Shown: positions 1-11,061, numbered from the stretch's first letter. The stretch is DNA of 64,000 bases from Hyaloperonospora brassicae (GCA_947650285.1 CANTFL010000183.1:124001-188000), one strand, 5' to 3'. Translations and numbers: made by a program. Notes: generated by a model from the letters alone, not told the origin.

Positions 1-161
1 AATATGGATGTCATTGACATTGGAGTTGATAAACTCTGACATATCAATGTCCAGTACATTGACATCTTCCGTCAATGACTCGCGCCAATAGCGCTTTTGT
101 TGCCTAGAAAAGGTGGGTTCATGACTCTCCAAAGCTTCTCTAGAAACATTGCGCGTGGCGC

Positions 162-626
162 CTAAGGTCTTAGACCTCCAATCGATCCATGCTCATGGCA
201 TCCAAGCCAATCCATACCCAGGATGAGATCATATCTCGAATTCAAATCGAGGACGAGACAGCATTCAATGCTGTCAAAGTCCAAAAACTTCACACCCAAG
301 TTCATCGTAACTTTAGGCACCGTGACGCGACTACCAGTCGCTAAACGAATGGTGATCGAATTACCTTCATGCGCTTTGAGCGCTTCAGCATATCGCTGAC
401 TTCCTTCAAGGGAACGACATCGAGCATAATTGCATGATGCTCCGGAGTTGATTAGGATTGACCAATGCTTCTCAAAGCCTTTAACTTTCGTATCGGCGAC
501 TAACAAGCCAGGATTGTATCCACGCTCTGTGCTGGCGGGCCCAGAGATCAGTGGGGCTAAGCCCTGTTTCACTTTACCTCGTAGAGAAGTGACGGATCTC
601 AGTTCTACCCCAGTAGAGCGCCCCAC
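162..626 (-). pseudogene. Gypsy retropepsin-like protease segment, active-site Asp lost
   Basis: The segment lies directly after the zinc knuckle but in a different frame, so a frameshift or a natural frame change separates it from gag. The motif SILINSGASCNYA is at the place where retropepsins have D-S/T-G, so the catalytic aspartate is asparagine. Further on, YDLILGMDWLGCHE matches the second conserved block of Gypsy proteases (ILGMDWL). The family processes the Gag-Pol polyprotein. With the Asp changed, this copy should be inactive. Reverse transcriptase would follow toward and beyond base 1. Confidence 0.7.
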
Positions 627-628
627 AC

Positions 629-1669
629 CTACTGGGTGTCGACGTTTCCCCGTGCCATACCAGGTTTCTGATTGGGGCTGGGGTTTCTACCCATACGAGT
701 CAGTTGTTGCTTACGCAAAGGACAAGTGAGACGCAATTGTTTAGTGCTTCCGCACATATAACAGCGTCTCACTTCCTGTCGTTGCTCTGCAACATGAAGC
801 TCCGCTTCACCTTCATCTTCAGCATGGCTGAGAACCATCGGTTCTGGCTTACAGTAAGCTGAGCTATTTGCTGAGGTTGCCCTCGCATAGCTTGGGTTGT
901 ACCCATTCCAACCAAGTCTTGCTGACTTGAAGTTATGCTCAGCATTCTGAGCGATACTCACAGCCTCCTCAAAAGTCGAGGGATGGACTCGAAAGACCTC
1001 GGTCCTGGCAATGCCAGTGCGAAGACCTTCCATGAAGACTGTCACGTAGACGGTCTCAGGGAGAGGGTCGGACTGCATGGCAGCCATAAGAGTTCTCAAC
1101 TCCTGGACATAGTCCGTTAACTCATTCTTACCCTAACTGGTAGACAAGAAGCGTAAGCGCACGCGATAGGCCTGGTTAGGCGGCGAGAAAACTCGCAATA
1201 GGTCTAGCTTGAGCGAATCCCATGTGGGATACGCCAAGTCGACCGACGTGCCACACGTCAGAGCCCACTCTCTAGCTCTTCCATCGATCTTGGAGATATC
1301 CAGCGAGACCCGCTGAAACTCAAGTGAGATAAGTCCAGATCTCATGGCCATCTCAATCTCACGAATCCAGAGGGTCAGGTTTTCCCCCTCCTTCCCGGAG
1401 TAATGTTTAACGTCCACCCGAAGGGGACGAGGCTTTACCTCTTCTGGTGGCATCGCCACGTAGCGTGTCGGCATAGCCGACGCTACCTGATTTTGAACCT
1501 GCCCTAAAAGGGCCGTTTCGTACTGCATGAAGGTCTCGACTCGTGCATTGAGCACATCAGGACCTTGTGCAGCAAGAGACTCCACATACTCTGGGCCTAC
1601 GGCCGCGGTGAGTTTATCAAGCGCGACCTTTTGGGCCTCAGAGAAAGGTGTGGATAGCTTTATCCTCAC
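629..1669 (-). pseudogene. Gypsy gag with zinc knuckle, broken by a TAG stop
   Basis: The structural gag protein would coat element RNA. The first part (1133-1669) has a typical retrotransposon gag body, including a stretch reading WIREIEMAMRSGLIS. It ends at a TAG at 1133-1135. The same frame continues beyond it (NELTDYVQELRTLM) to 629, so this is a single nonsense change and not the natural end. The continuing part carries a knuckle beginning CYMC in which the usual histidine of the CCHC pattern is glutamine. That change should weaken zinc binding. Start chosen at the ATG ending at 1669, 51 bases inside the LTR boundary. Confidence 0.75.
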
Positions 1670-1720
1670 AGAGGATTGGTCGTAACGACTCAGGAGTAGA
1701 TTGACTACAATTCTACGAAG

Positions 1721-2195
1721 TGTAGCGGAGCAACACAGCTACTTAAGTCAGAGGAAGACTTAACGCTCTTACGAGCAACTTTGGTTCTACGAACCCGACT
1801 CAGAGAGTCAACAAGCTCAGAGAGCTTACGGTCCCCGTTCCTAAGGGACCAAACGTTTCAAAAGAATCACAGCACAGAGTGCTCAGGAGTAGCTACCTTC
1901 ACAGGTATTGCTAGCTACTACCGATCAAAGACGCCTCGTGAGGCACGTGTATTTCAGTGATCAAAAGGGGAACTGCATTTTTATTTCTTTAATTAACCTA
2001 AAAGAACACCTTAGAACAACGTATTTAACCTGCCCTAAATAACCTCTTAAAAGATCTCGCAATCAATTGATGACAGACATCAGTCTTCGACAATTGATAA
2101 ACTCACTGTGTTCTAAAATTACTTTATAGGGTACCCCCTCTCGTGTGTGCACCACACCTATCGTCGACTACCAGCCGACGTGTAACCCCGTTACA
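1721..2195 (-). repeat. Gypsy LTR (5' LTR of the left-edge element)
   Basis: Seen directly: on the minus strand the block opens TGTAACGG and closes CCGCTACA, 475 bp long, ending 51 bases before the gag ATG. Its gag-proximal half (about 1743-1944) is a chain of short perfect inverted repeats, described under findings. I found no convincing tRNA primer complement just inside the LTR. Confidence 0.65.
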
Positions 2196-4805
2196 ATTTG
2201 TGCACGTTGTCGAATAGCCATTGCCGGGTCCCAAAGGATGCCTTATTCTCTTCGTCAATGGCTTAGGTCAGGTCCATTACCTCATTGAGCTTCTTCTCAC
2301 CATATCCACCCGCGTTGTCCCACATGATTACGTCATATTGTCCCGCGTCGTGCTTCTATTCTTGGCCATACCTGTTGCCGGATCCGTCTCTTGGCAGGTG
2401 TACCCACTGGCTACACCGATGATGCTGTAGCCGCTTAGCTGCGTTATTTTAAATATCAATTCCTTGTCATCCGTCGAAGGCCATGGGATACCTGGATCTC
2501 TTCTCCCGTTTCTAAACGTCGAAACCCTTCTTCAGCCGGTGCATGTCCGGGTGTACCTCGCGGTCACTCTTCGTCAGCGTGTTATTTTGCTGCCACCTGC
2601 CGAGCAGGCACAAGCGCGCGTGCGCCTATATGCTAAATGCCCCCCACTATCGCAGTCCACCCGATCTGTTATAAAAAGAATTTGTCGCTCGACAGCGGCA
2701 ACCTCTTTAGGACATACGTCTATCCCACCAGGATTTTCTTCAGATGCTAGTTCGCATTTTGCTGAGATTTTGGTCAAACGTTCGAGAAATAGGCTATCCT
2801 TCCAGGGGCCTGGTCTATCTTTTCCAGTCGTGCCTCTGCTTCCTCATTGACTGCTCTGCTTTTACGATATTTCAACCTCCTTTCGGCTCTACTCTCCTTT
2901 TTATCAAACTTTTCTCAGCATAATGTCAATTGTTTCATCAGAGACAACGTCGATGATGAGGTAACTGGTCACGCTAATTTATCAAAGGATTGATCAAGAA
3001 TGAGGAATATCGATGTAGTGATATAAATGTTATCAATAATCTATATAGAGTGGTCTGGATATATACACATATAATTATGCCACCATATATTCAGTAAAAT
3101 ACATCTGCGTACAGTATCTGCTTGGATGCCAAATCCAGATAATGGGTGCTTAATATCGTGAGGTTCACTTTCGCAGGCTGTTCAAATATACTGAAATAAT
3201 GTTAACGTCAGCTAGATAATATATATGATTTAACACAGTGATATCTATCTCCATGTTATGCAAGCCGAGAAAATCCGCTAATTAAAATATCGAGATTTTT
3301 CTCACCGAACGGCTATAGGTGCACCCGAGGGCCACATACATCAGCCTACACTACTCGAACTCGACGCCGCAGACAATCATGTTTTCATGGGATGTTTTAA
3401 GACAATGCAAGTTGTAACGTGCCACCATCTTGACCTCTTGTGCAAGCTCTTCAAGATAGACGTAATAGCCGATGTATTTTGCAGTTACTTTTTATCGTGA
3501 TCATAAGATCAGCACACCTTATAATTTGTAAATCTTGTAATTACAAAATTGACATGTATATAAGAATGAGATGCAATGCTGCTGAATCACAGATACATTA
3601 AATCTTCTATACAACTACGCGTGAAAATTAATATTTTTGTATGGCTGTTTCATTGCAACAAGTAAGCGATATATGGACCTCGACGAAGCAAGGACGTCGA
3701 TATCTTGCTCGTGCCTTTACAGTAAAGACTATAATAGTGACAAATAAATTGTATGTAGCGTTTACCAAACGAGAAAATGGCGCAGTTATGTATCGATTGC
3801 GTTCTGTATTTGTGCTTTAACCAACACGCTATTTGTATAAACGAAGAGAAAGTGTTATCCTGATATGTCCTTACACGCAGTGGGGAAAGATCATAAGAAG
3901 CAATATTTCGTGCATATACTGGTGTGCAATATGCTCAAAGCCTTTTTCAAAGTTAGCGCTTGATTCGGTAGCTCGTTTTGTAGAAAACTTATTAACAAAA
4001 GACGTGTGATACATAGAAGACCAGGTTGGCGATACAGGAGTGCATCTAGCCCCCTCTACAACTGTGTCGACACACTGGTGTGTGCGATTTGCAACCGTTG
4101 TGGTGTATGTGTCCTACATTCGTGAGACGCCTTTTGTTTACCTATCAACTTGAGTGCGTACGTCGCTTTTGCTTCACCAAATCGAAAAGCGATCGTGGAT
4201 AAAGCTAAATGATGAAAATCGTCGATTGTCATAACCTTCATTGCTGTTATATAATTGTCTAGAAACAGTCGAAGCAGTATGTGTATCTGCTGATGCGAAA
4301 CTATATGTATTTAGTGACTTTTGTCGTTGATGCTAGCTTAAACAATATCCAAATATGTCCTTCTCTCTTGGTTTAGCAACCTGACATATTTGGATATTGC
4401 TTCCGCTAGATCCAAAGTTCAAAGTCGCCAACTAATGACTCTAATATCAACAAACATTGTCAAAGCTTAAATAGGGGTGCGCATATATCTTTGAAACCGT
4501 TATACGCCGACATCTGCACGACAAATTTTGTCGTCAGAGCGGTTCGCAGCGTAAGAATCAGATTTGATTTGCAGCTGTTATGTAGCACGTCCTTTAGTGC
4601 AACGTTCGTCAAAGTATCGTTTCTTCACGACGATTGCGGCCTATTTCTGTGGCAACGAAGCCTTTGATTTCTCATATCTAAAGGAAGAGCACTCCGATTA
4701 GGTGGCCCTTCATGATGGCCGCAAAAGACCGTGCAATCCCACAACACCACCACGTGATACGTAGGTCAGCGGTCCGGGGTTTAATATTTACAATATCATG
4801 ATTAC
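2196..4805. other. AT-rich intergenic sequence without a recognisable gene
   Basis: About 2.6 kb between the Gypsy LTR and the Copia remnants. Two short plus-strand open frames (2221-2430, 2464-2850) and a minus-strand one (4056-4241) have no motif I recognise. The stretch 3396-3620 has LTR-like character (TATA-like and polyadenylation-like AT blocks), but no second copy is present to prove it. A perfect inverted repeat at 4343-4399 is listed separately. Probably decayed repeat. Confidence 0.4.
4343..4399. repeat. Perfect 17-bp inverted repeat, 23-base spacer
   Basis: Arms at 4343-4359 (CAATATCCAAATATGTC) and 4383-4399 are exact reverse complements. It could be a decayed miniature element or a structured piece of a retroelement. 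No target duplication or transposase is evident. Confidence 0.6.
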
Positions 4806-4939
4806 GTGAATGACTGTACAGCAACTTTGATTTTCGCTAAACAGGAGATAAATGGCAGATCGCTCGCGACATATAACGGAAAAAGAGAATGTTTCTCTCG
4901 AATATATATATACATATTCGAGACACTTAATTTACCGCT

Positions 4940-5180
4940 ACCACCCAGATATTTTGATGTTGTCGTGGACGGGTGCGCAGCACTGTACTTCGTAGCCGGA
5001 AAGCATATAGGTCAGGTTGCACTTTCGACGTCAGAAACCGAGTTGTGTGGCGCCAACTTGTAACGGAACGATTCTGTCCTTGTATGGACTGCGATAAGAG
5101 TGATAGAGCTAGCTTGTTACAAAACGCTTCTGTCCATGCTGCGAGGTGCGAGGGTTGTGAGAAGAGTAGTGCGACACTAT
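4940..5180 (+). pseudogene. Copia-like RNase H remnant, plus strand
   Basis: The plus-strand frame contains VALSTSETELCGAN, which matches the VALS(T/S)xEAEY block of Copia RNase H domains. Just before it is a degraded FDVVVDG...FVAGKHIGQ stretch corresponding to the Asp-containing start and the display strand. It lies immediately outside the 3' LTR of the large Copia element and in the opposite orientation, so it belongs to a different, older copy. It is only a fragment, and the assignment rests on one block. Confidence 0.45.
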
Positions 5181-5181
5181 T

Positions 5182-5389
5182 ATAATATAATGCAAAGGCG
5201 CGCGTAAAGACTTGCTTAATTGATGGTTAAAATGGGCGCATTTTTTCTTGTTATATTTTGCCGAATACGCTATTGTTCACCATCAATCCCCAACCTCGTT
5301 CGAATCTTGTGCAAACCACTTCTAGAAGATGAGACTTCATCCAATCTGAAAATTCAGCACATCGATGACCCATGGCAATGGCTTCAACA
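5182..5389 (-). repeat. Copia 3' LTR
   Basis: This block aligns with 26588-26798 in the same orientation. Shared landmarks on the plus strand, in order, are TAATGCAAAGGC, TTGATGGT, TGCCGAATACGC, CACTTCTAG, CACAT-GATGA and CCATGG-AAT. On the minus strand it opens TGTTGAAGC, directly after the RNase H C-terminus. Divergence from the partner LTR is considerable. Confidence 0.7.
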
Positions 5390-5460
5390 ACAGATGGTGT
5401 CCCATTATCCGTTATCACCCTTCAATTGCTGGTACCCAGGTCTTCATCAATTTCTATAAG

Positions 5461-7727
5461 CTCGACAAGCCTGATCAATCTGGCGTAGATAGTGAAATTG
5501 TCATGAAAACTGTCAGCTGTTGAGCAGTTGACTCATACTTTATTTGTAGCACATCATTCGGGACTGCGTGTATCACAAAATGATTGTGCAGGTCAATATG
5601 CTTCGCACGAGACTAGGAGGTAGCATGATATGCCTAACGCATCGCGGCTTACTGATCATCATTTTACGGTAGCAGGTTCTTGAGTTGCGCCGAGCTCTTG
5701 GGGTCGATGAAGAAGCCACATTATCTCTTGTTCCGCTTAAAACTGGGTGATGTTCTGCGCCCCGGCAGAGGAAAGAGCAATGATTCTATGCCGCTTGGAT
5801 TTATATACAACAGGAGCACAGCTTAGAGTCACTAGCATTTCAGACATAGACCGACGTGTAGCCAAATCGATTGCCTAATTTGCATCGACAAATACAGTAA
5901 GCAAAAATGTCTTCGCGTCACCACAATTATCATATATACCAAGTATTTGTGTTGATATTCTTATGATAATCGAGCACAAGTAATGCATCTTTCATGTGTG
6001 CTTGGGTTGGCGATTCTAGCACTGCGATCTTGCGCAAAGTGACACACCTATGTCATAACGTGGATCTATATCAACATATCGCAGGGATTCAATTAACTTA
6101 TGATACTTCTTGCTTTCTGCCTATGACCACCAGCAAAATCAATCAGGTTCTTACTACAAATAATAATATTGCAGCTGGAAAACGATGAAGTCTGACAAAC
6201 CGTTCGGCAAGTCGGTCGATGAAGTGTGACTGACAATTGTAACGCAATTTGCGCTCGCTGTTGTAATTTACATCAATGCCAATAACAAAGCATCACAGAG
6301 ATCTTTTATCTTGAAGTGCTTTAGAGATTCGAAAAAGCCGAAGAAATATCGTTTTTTTAAAATAAGCTCATAAAGCCAACAAGTAGGTCATCCACGAACA
6401 GCGCATTTTTATGCATTCTGCTCAGCCAATTGACGAAAACAATCTACGGGCCAGCAATGCAAGACTCGAAAGCCCCAACAATTTCAACACCTTGCGTGTT
6501 ATTTCGTGCCAAACAGCAATCATTTGTTTTAGCTCAAACCAATTGCGTTGTAGCTTGCACACTATGTCCTTAGTAAGCAGGCTCCTTTCAGCGGACGCAT
6601 GTAAATTTGCTCATCCAATTTGTCCTTTAGAAAGTCAATCTTCACTTCATATTGACTAATCGCGTAGCCGTACTGATAGTGATTGAAAGGACGTGCGACT
6701 TGAATTGATTATTGCGACCAGCGAATATGTCTTACAGTTATCCACATTATAAACTAGACGAAAACCTTGAGCTGCTAGAAGTGCCTCGTACTAAACGATA
6801 TTTCCATCAGATTTCCGATTAATGAAAAATCACCCATCTGCAGGCAATTACCCGGGCACCATATAAACGATGAACAAGATCACACGTATTATTGCAGAAT
6901 TATTAGCTGATATTTCGGTCAAAGGATTCTTTGCATTTAGATACATCTGAAGATACAATGGCTTCTTGGTACGTATGAGGGATCTCCGTGCAAGCCGATG
7001 AATAGTCGTAATCATCAGTAAGACGAAACCGCTTCGGATCTGACTCAGAGGTATCAAAATCATTAAAATGATTATCTTCTGAATCATCATTTTTTTGTCT
7101 CCACTGAGAAACACGAACTTCAACATCGTGGGAAATCATGCAAATCTTCCGACAGTTGCGGTACTAATTGAGATTCCTTAGAGTGCGGCACAAATTGATT
7201 ACTATAAATTAGCCGATTTTCTTTCCTTTGGTCAATTACATCATATTTACGATGCCGAAAATTACGTGCGCTATTCTGTAAAGTGCCTAGCTACATGTCA
7301 TTTGTTTAAATAGCATATTTTGAAAAATGGATGTAGCACGTTATTCGTAGATGTCTGTTATTAAGTAATATATTGTTGAGGTGATGATGACGCAGAAACT
7401 TGATCCATCACGTGATCACAGGTATTCTACGCGATATTGTATGCCACGTTATCTATTTATACGTCTTCGTCTTCATCTTCTATTTGTTTCTTTCATTTAT
7501 AATAAGTATCATCATGATTCGAGAATTCCAAGAATTGGCGTTGATATTCATCTACTGGAATGTAAGCAGACGGTAAGCGTTTATTAAGAATGTTTGTTCG
7601 AGACAGAGCTAAACGTTTCCATGTCCCTATCTCAATGATGATAGTACTTATAGCCTTTAGCATGACCCATGAGAATGCATCATTGGGCCTTGGCGTTTAA
7701 CTTCTTCCGCTTTTAAATAGACATAAA
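5461..7727 (-). pseudogene. Copia integrase C-terminus, reverse transcriptase and RNase H (pseudogene)
   Basis: Read on the minus strand in shifting frames. An integrase C-terminal piece (LMGHAKGYKYY) lies near 7660. Then comes a linker and the RT entry motif IPHTYQEAIVSS (about 7000-6920). An RT core block DFLKDKLDEQIYMRPLKGA is near 6600, matching the AFLxGxLxExIYMxxPxGF pattern. The catalytic FVDDLLVG block is near 6400 and LKHFKIKDLCDA near 6320. RNase H reads FVDAN...DLATRRSMSE and VYKSKRHRIIALSSAGAQ at about 5920-5750. The C-terminus AKHIDLHNHFVIHAV lies near 5600-5550. No single frame spans it; several stops interrupt every part. Confidence 0.85.
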
Positions 7728-7738
7728 ACACACAGCCA
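7728..7738. repeat. Target-site duplication, left end of LINE-A
   Basis: ACACACAGCCA occurs exactly here and again at 24609-24619, at the two edges of LINE-A and in the middle of the Copia integrase. An 11-bp duplication is usual for LINE insertion. The ACACACA half is low complexity, but GCCA and the perfect placement support it. Confidence 0.7.
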
Positions 7739-7841
7739 ACTAACTGCGGCTGAACCCAGAGGGCGTCGGCTCCGCGCTGGGACCAACGATGAGTGGAAGA
7801 AAATCAGTGGATTAGCATAGGGCAGCATCGTCAGCAGGCGT

Positions 7842-9137
7842 ATGCCCGAATTCTTACGGAGTGTCTTTGACTTTAAGGACAGACCAAGACTGTATAGAAC
7901 TATCCAAGATCAAGTTGAAGGGGAATTAGTGCTGCAGCTGCGGAGTGGTACAAATATTCGGGCGTGCAGACAGAGTACAAGTGCTATCAAGAAAGATATT
8001 CTTCTGACCGCGGAAGTATTACGGGTCAACCAAGAGAAGCTTCAAAGCCTACTTAACGTATCCAAAACCATCAGTGTTTTAGATCCCGTTCACCGCCGAA
8101 TTCATATTTTCTTTTTTGATCGAGAAATGGCGCGAAAGTTTGCTCTAGTGACAGCACCGTTCAAGATAAAGATATGTCGGGTTAGAAACTTGCACCACCT
8201 GCAAAAGGGGTCTGTCTGGGCTCGCCAGCTAGGCAATGATGGAAAATAATGAACAATTCAACGTAAGAATGACGTGGAGCTCCACAACGCAAACCGCTTA
8301 ATATATAGTTGGTCACCTGACGGCGTACTTGCAGGAGCACATTGCTGCGGAGTTTGAGTTGGATGCTATAAACATTGGTACGCCCAACTCTAGGACATCT
8401 ACCGTCTGGAATTGTACAGTGAAAATGGCTGGGTGCCCGTAATTCTTACGTGGCATCGTCCGACTCATATGGTATGGACGAACGATATTTTTAAAATATC
8501 CAGAAGGGGAGCGCCGTCTCCAATGTTTGCATTGTGGAAATTTAATGCACGCTTTGGCGAGGTGTCAATACACTACTGCACAATAGTTTGGCACGGGAAG
8601 CAGGGTACCGACGGAGCAGGAAGTTGCTGGCCTCGTCGACTTAGCTACGCCGTTTGCTAGCCTCGAAGAAGTTTAACAAATGGCGGCTTTACGCTTCCAG
8701 TTTCAGGTGGAACGAGAAAAGAAGGCGCGCGATTCTGTAACACCATTGCAGACAGTTACTGACCCTATGGTCATGTCCCAGTCTAAGCGAGCAGCAACTA
8801 TCAGCGGCCAGGATACATGCACTGATTTACCGATTCAGCCGAAACCTAAAAAGAAAAGGGTTATCGTCCCCATCCGTCGGCTAAACGGCTTCAATCACGA
8901 CCCTTGACATCAGAAAAACGTGCAACAGTCACGTCCTTATGCTTTGCGGATCTTGCCGAATGGTCCGACGATGAAGATGGTGCAGAAGACGGGTCTTCGC
9001 CGAAATCACGTCGCATCTCGCCAGTATCGGAGATTTTTTCGGGGCGGAAACAAGGCGTAAAAGATTCGCCGACGATCACGGCAGTGGACAAGGCGCAACT
9101 ACATCTTGCTATGGCGAATCCACCCATACCCCCATAA
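7842..9137 (+). pseudogene. LINE-A ORF1, N-terminal and middle parts (broken)
   Basis: The first open stretch (7842-8249, 135 aa) begins MPEFLRSVFDFKD. It contains a beta-strand block RRIHIFFFDREMARKFALV followed by FKIKICRVRN, which looks like the RRM-like fold of LINE ORF1 proteins that bind element RNA. Stops at 8247-8252 end the frame. Later pieces at 8412-8660, 8680-8907 (ends in a basic KPKKKRVIVPIRR stretch) and 8904-9137 (acidic DDEDGAEDG) follow in other frames and lead to the OTU-like domain. The family role is inferred from position and the RRM-like block; no zinc knuckle is clear. Confidence 0.65.
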
Positions 9138-9191
9138 ATACCACAGATAGTAACGCTGAGACAAAAGGAACGTGTAGCTTTTAATGCAGCG

Positions 9192-9687
9192 GTGGATAGT
9201 ATTATTCTCTGCCGTAGCTCGCCAATAAGCATGGTTAGCAATGTATTGACAAGCGGCACGCATTTATCTGCCCTTGAAGCTGCATTGGGCGTCCGACCGG
9301 TCACCACGCCATCTTCTGGTAATTGTATGGCCATCGAGTTAGCACAAGCTATCTCACACCACGACTCGGCGGCCATGGACGCGAGCCTTTAAACTATAAC
9401 TGCATGCATCAAGCGAGGTACAAGGCGATCAAGTCAGATAAACTCTGCAGGACAATTCAATTACTACGCTCGAGCCTTTTTGTTGATAACGTGCGACGCG
9501 GGTGGGAAGGAATGAGTTCCAAATAATCCAACAAGCAGTTTAAGTGGTACTTAAGCGAATACACCGCCACTCTGTCCACCAGACAGGCCACAGTCGAACG
9601 CTACAATTGGGTATGGTGCGAAATTTTATCGATGGCGTCAAAATTTATTCAGCGGAGGATGAGGACAGCCAGCAGAAATGGAGCTGT
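9192..9687 (+). pseudogene. LINE-A OTU-like cysteine protease domain, N-terminal part
   Basis: The nucleophile region reads VTTPSSGNCMAIELAQAI, with the presumed catalytic Cys codon at 9324-9326. This resembles the D-G-N-C-x-x-x-x-x-x-A start of OTU domains with the Asp replaced. A frameshift follows 9392. The next frame gives VRRGWEGM, FKWYLSEYTATLSTRQATV and YNWVWCEILSMASKFI; the last matches the conserved W-x-x-x-x-x-L-x-A-x-A block of OTU folds. At 9676-9687 the domain is cut by LINE-B. The rest resumes at 18716. Function (deubiquitinase-like or polyprotein processing) is not known for this element. Confidence 0.6.
9676..9687. repeat. Target-site duplication, left end of LINE-B
   Basis: AAATGGAGCTGT is present here and at 18704-18715. 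Deleting LINE-B plus one copy restores a continuous OTU-domain frame (QQKWSCYMYRPSTITRG), which independently supports the boundaries. Confidence 0.85.
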
Positions 9688-9744
9688 AATGAGTGAGAAA
9701 GTGAGGTATATTTAGGTACGCTTACGACCTACTATATCCCGTCA

Positions 9745-9765
9745 CCCGGCAACAAGGTTACCGGG
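9745..9765 (-). repeat. LINE-B 3' UTR stem-loop
   Basis: Arms at 9745-9753 (CCCGGCAAC) and 9757-9765 (GTTACCGGG) pair with one G-T wobble around a 3-base loop, giving a 9-bp GC-rich hairpin in the 3' UTR. Such hairpins can be the RT recognition site in LINEs without poly(A) tails; that role is inferred here. Confidence 0.55.
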
Positions 9766-9894
9766 GTGCCTGCTATTTTATATACTAGGTAGCACTAGGT
9801 CTCGAACATCAGAACACCTGCGCGCAGACTCCTGTCGCGAGATTATCAGGTTCCTCGGTGTCAGTACGGGGCCCTGTATGACGTATTGTTCGGC

Positions 9895-10935
9895 CTAAGA
9901 GGTATCATACCAATGATTGACATCAAAATTGAGGAAAATCGTGGCCTCCTGAACTAGAACGGCGTTAGGAGAAGCGTGCGCATGAATCGAAGCTACTGTG
10001 TCCATAGCGACAGTCGCCAGTCGATCCGCCATTTTGTTGTAGGCGCGATAATTATGTCCCCAGCTGGAGACATGGATATCATTAGCGATGTCCCTTGCTT
10101 CGGTGAATAACTGCACCAAGTGTTGCTTGCGTGGAGGATGTCGTATTTGAAGTTGCGCAAGCACAAGGGCACTGTTCCCAATGACATTCAGGGGTAAGTA
10201 GTCGTTAACCTTTGCTCGCCGAAGACCGTGGACGAGCCCCCAGTATTCATAGATATTGTTAGTAGTATCGGCAGCGGCATAGGCCACGCTCGCTACCCAC
10301 AAAACGCATGCGGCGTGCGACGGAACGTGGAGTTGGACAATAACAGATCCAGCTCCGCCTGGACCTGGATTTCCGCGGGATCCTCCATCGAAAAAGAGGA
10401 GGTAGAGCACTCCTGGGTACCGTTCGATAGGACGTAAGTGCAGCAAAGGAGGCTCGTCGTAGCAGAGGAGAGTATCAGCCAAGGCCGACCGTACCTGCGC
10501 AAACAGTTTCCCGTCCTCCCCCATGTCGGGCTGGTAGGTTGATCCACGAAGCCTTTGAACCGACCGGCGAAAGATAGTCTTGGCCCTAGCTGTGTGGACA
10601 TCCTGTGATAGATACTGGTCTTCCATGCGGCGGAGGCTCTCGACCCGGATGGCATGAAGTGTCGTTGATACGACAAAACGCCACAGCTCTCGAGATGCCG
10701 AGAAGACCGTAGCCTGAGCTTTCAATAAATCTGCCCCTGTGTTCATAGATTGCTTGACAACAACCCAGGCGTTGGGTGGAATCCCCGGGAGGTCCCGTCC
10801 AAACACCCAGACATGCAAGTCATCCTCCTGGAAAGTACCAAGCCATCGCCAACAATCAAGGAGGTATTTCCATTGTCGACGCGCGCTAGGGCATGTCCAA
10901 AAGATATGTCTTGCCAGAGCTGGACCAGCATCCAC
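9895..10935 (-). pseudogene. LINE-B ORF2 C-terminus: zinc-finger region and RNase H
   Basis: Residues 1-30 of this open stretch include ARHIFWTCPSARRQW, the half of the LINE C-terminal finger also seen in LINE-A (ETMEHVFWTCPCAQACW). RNase H follows from about residue 175: LFFDGGSRGNPGPGGAGSV holds the first catalytic Asp, NNIYEYWGLVHGL the catalytic Glu, and KMADRLA the last Asp. The third site reads VIGNSALVL where active enzymes have a G-D-S, so one catalytic Asp is Asn. The domain normally removes RNA from the hybrid during second-strand synthesis. The ORF ends at 9895; upstream frames hold the thumb region. Confidence 0.8.
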
Positions 10936-11061
10936 TCACTCAGGGACGGGGCACGACAGATCTTGCTTCGCCCAATTCCAGAGCGGGAAACTGCTACTCT
11001 TTAGCCGATATATCGTCTGAGAGTTGGTCGGAAAGGATGCTCGAATTCGTCGAATGTCTCT

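Larger units (their letters stand above)
1..2195 (-). mobile_element. Gypsy-type LTR retrotransposon, partial at the window edge
   Basis: Read on the minus strand, the order is LTR (1721-2195), a short leader, gag (start near 1669), a zinc knuckle, then a retropepsin-like segment running toward base 1. The rest of pol lies outside the window. The LTR ends are near-inverted: TGTAACGG at one end and CCGCTACA at the other. Gag has an in-frame stop and the protease is in another frame, so this copy is inactive as it stands. The domain order and the protease wording fit Gypsy (Metaviridae-like) elements rather than Copia. Reverse transcriptase is not visible, so the superfamily call is an inference. 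Confidence 0.8.

Noticed and set aside
5182..5389. First read as a decayed Copia RT start because of a VFG-like translation
   Set aside because: Its homologous partner at 26588-26798 lies upstream of gag, and both positions fit LTRs at the two ends of one element far better.
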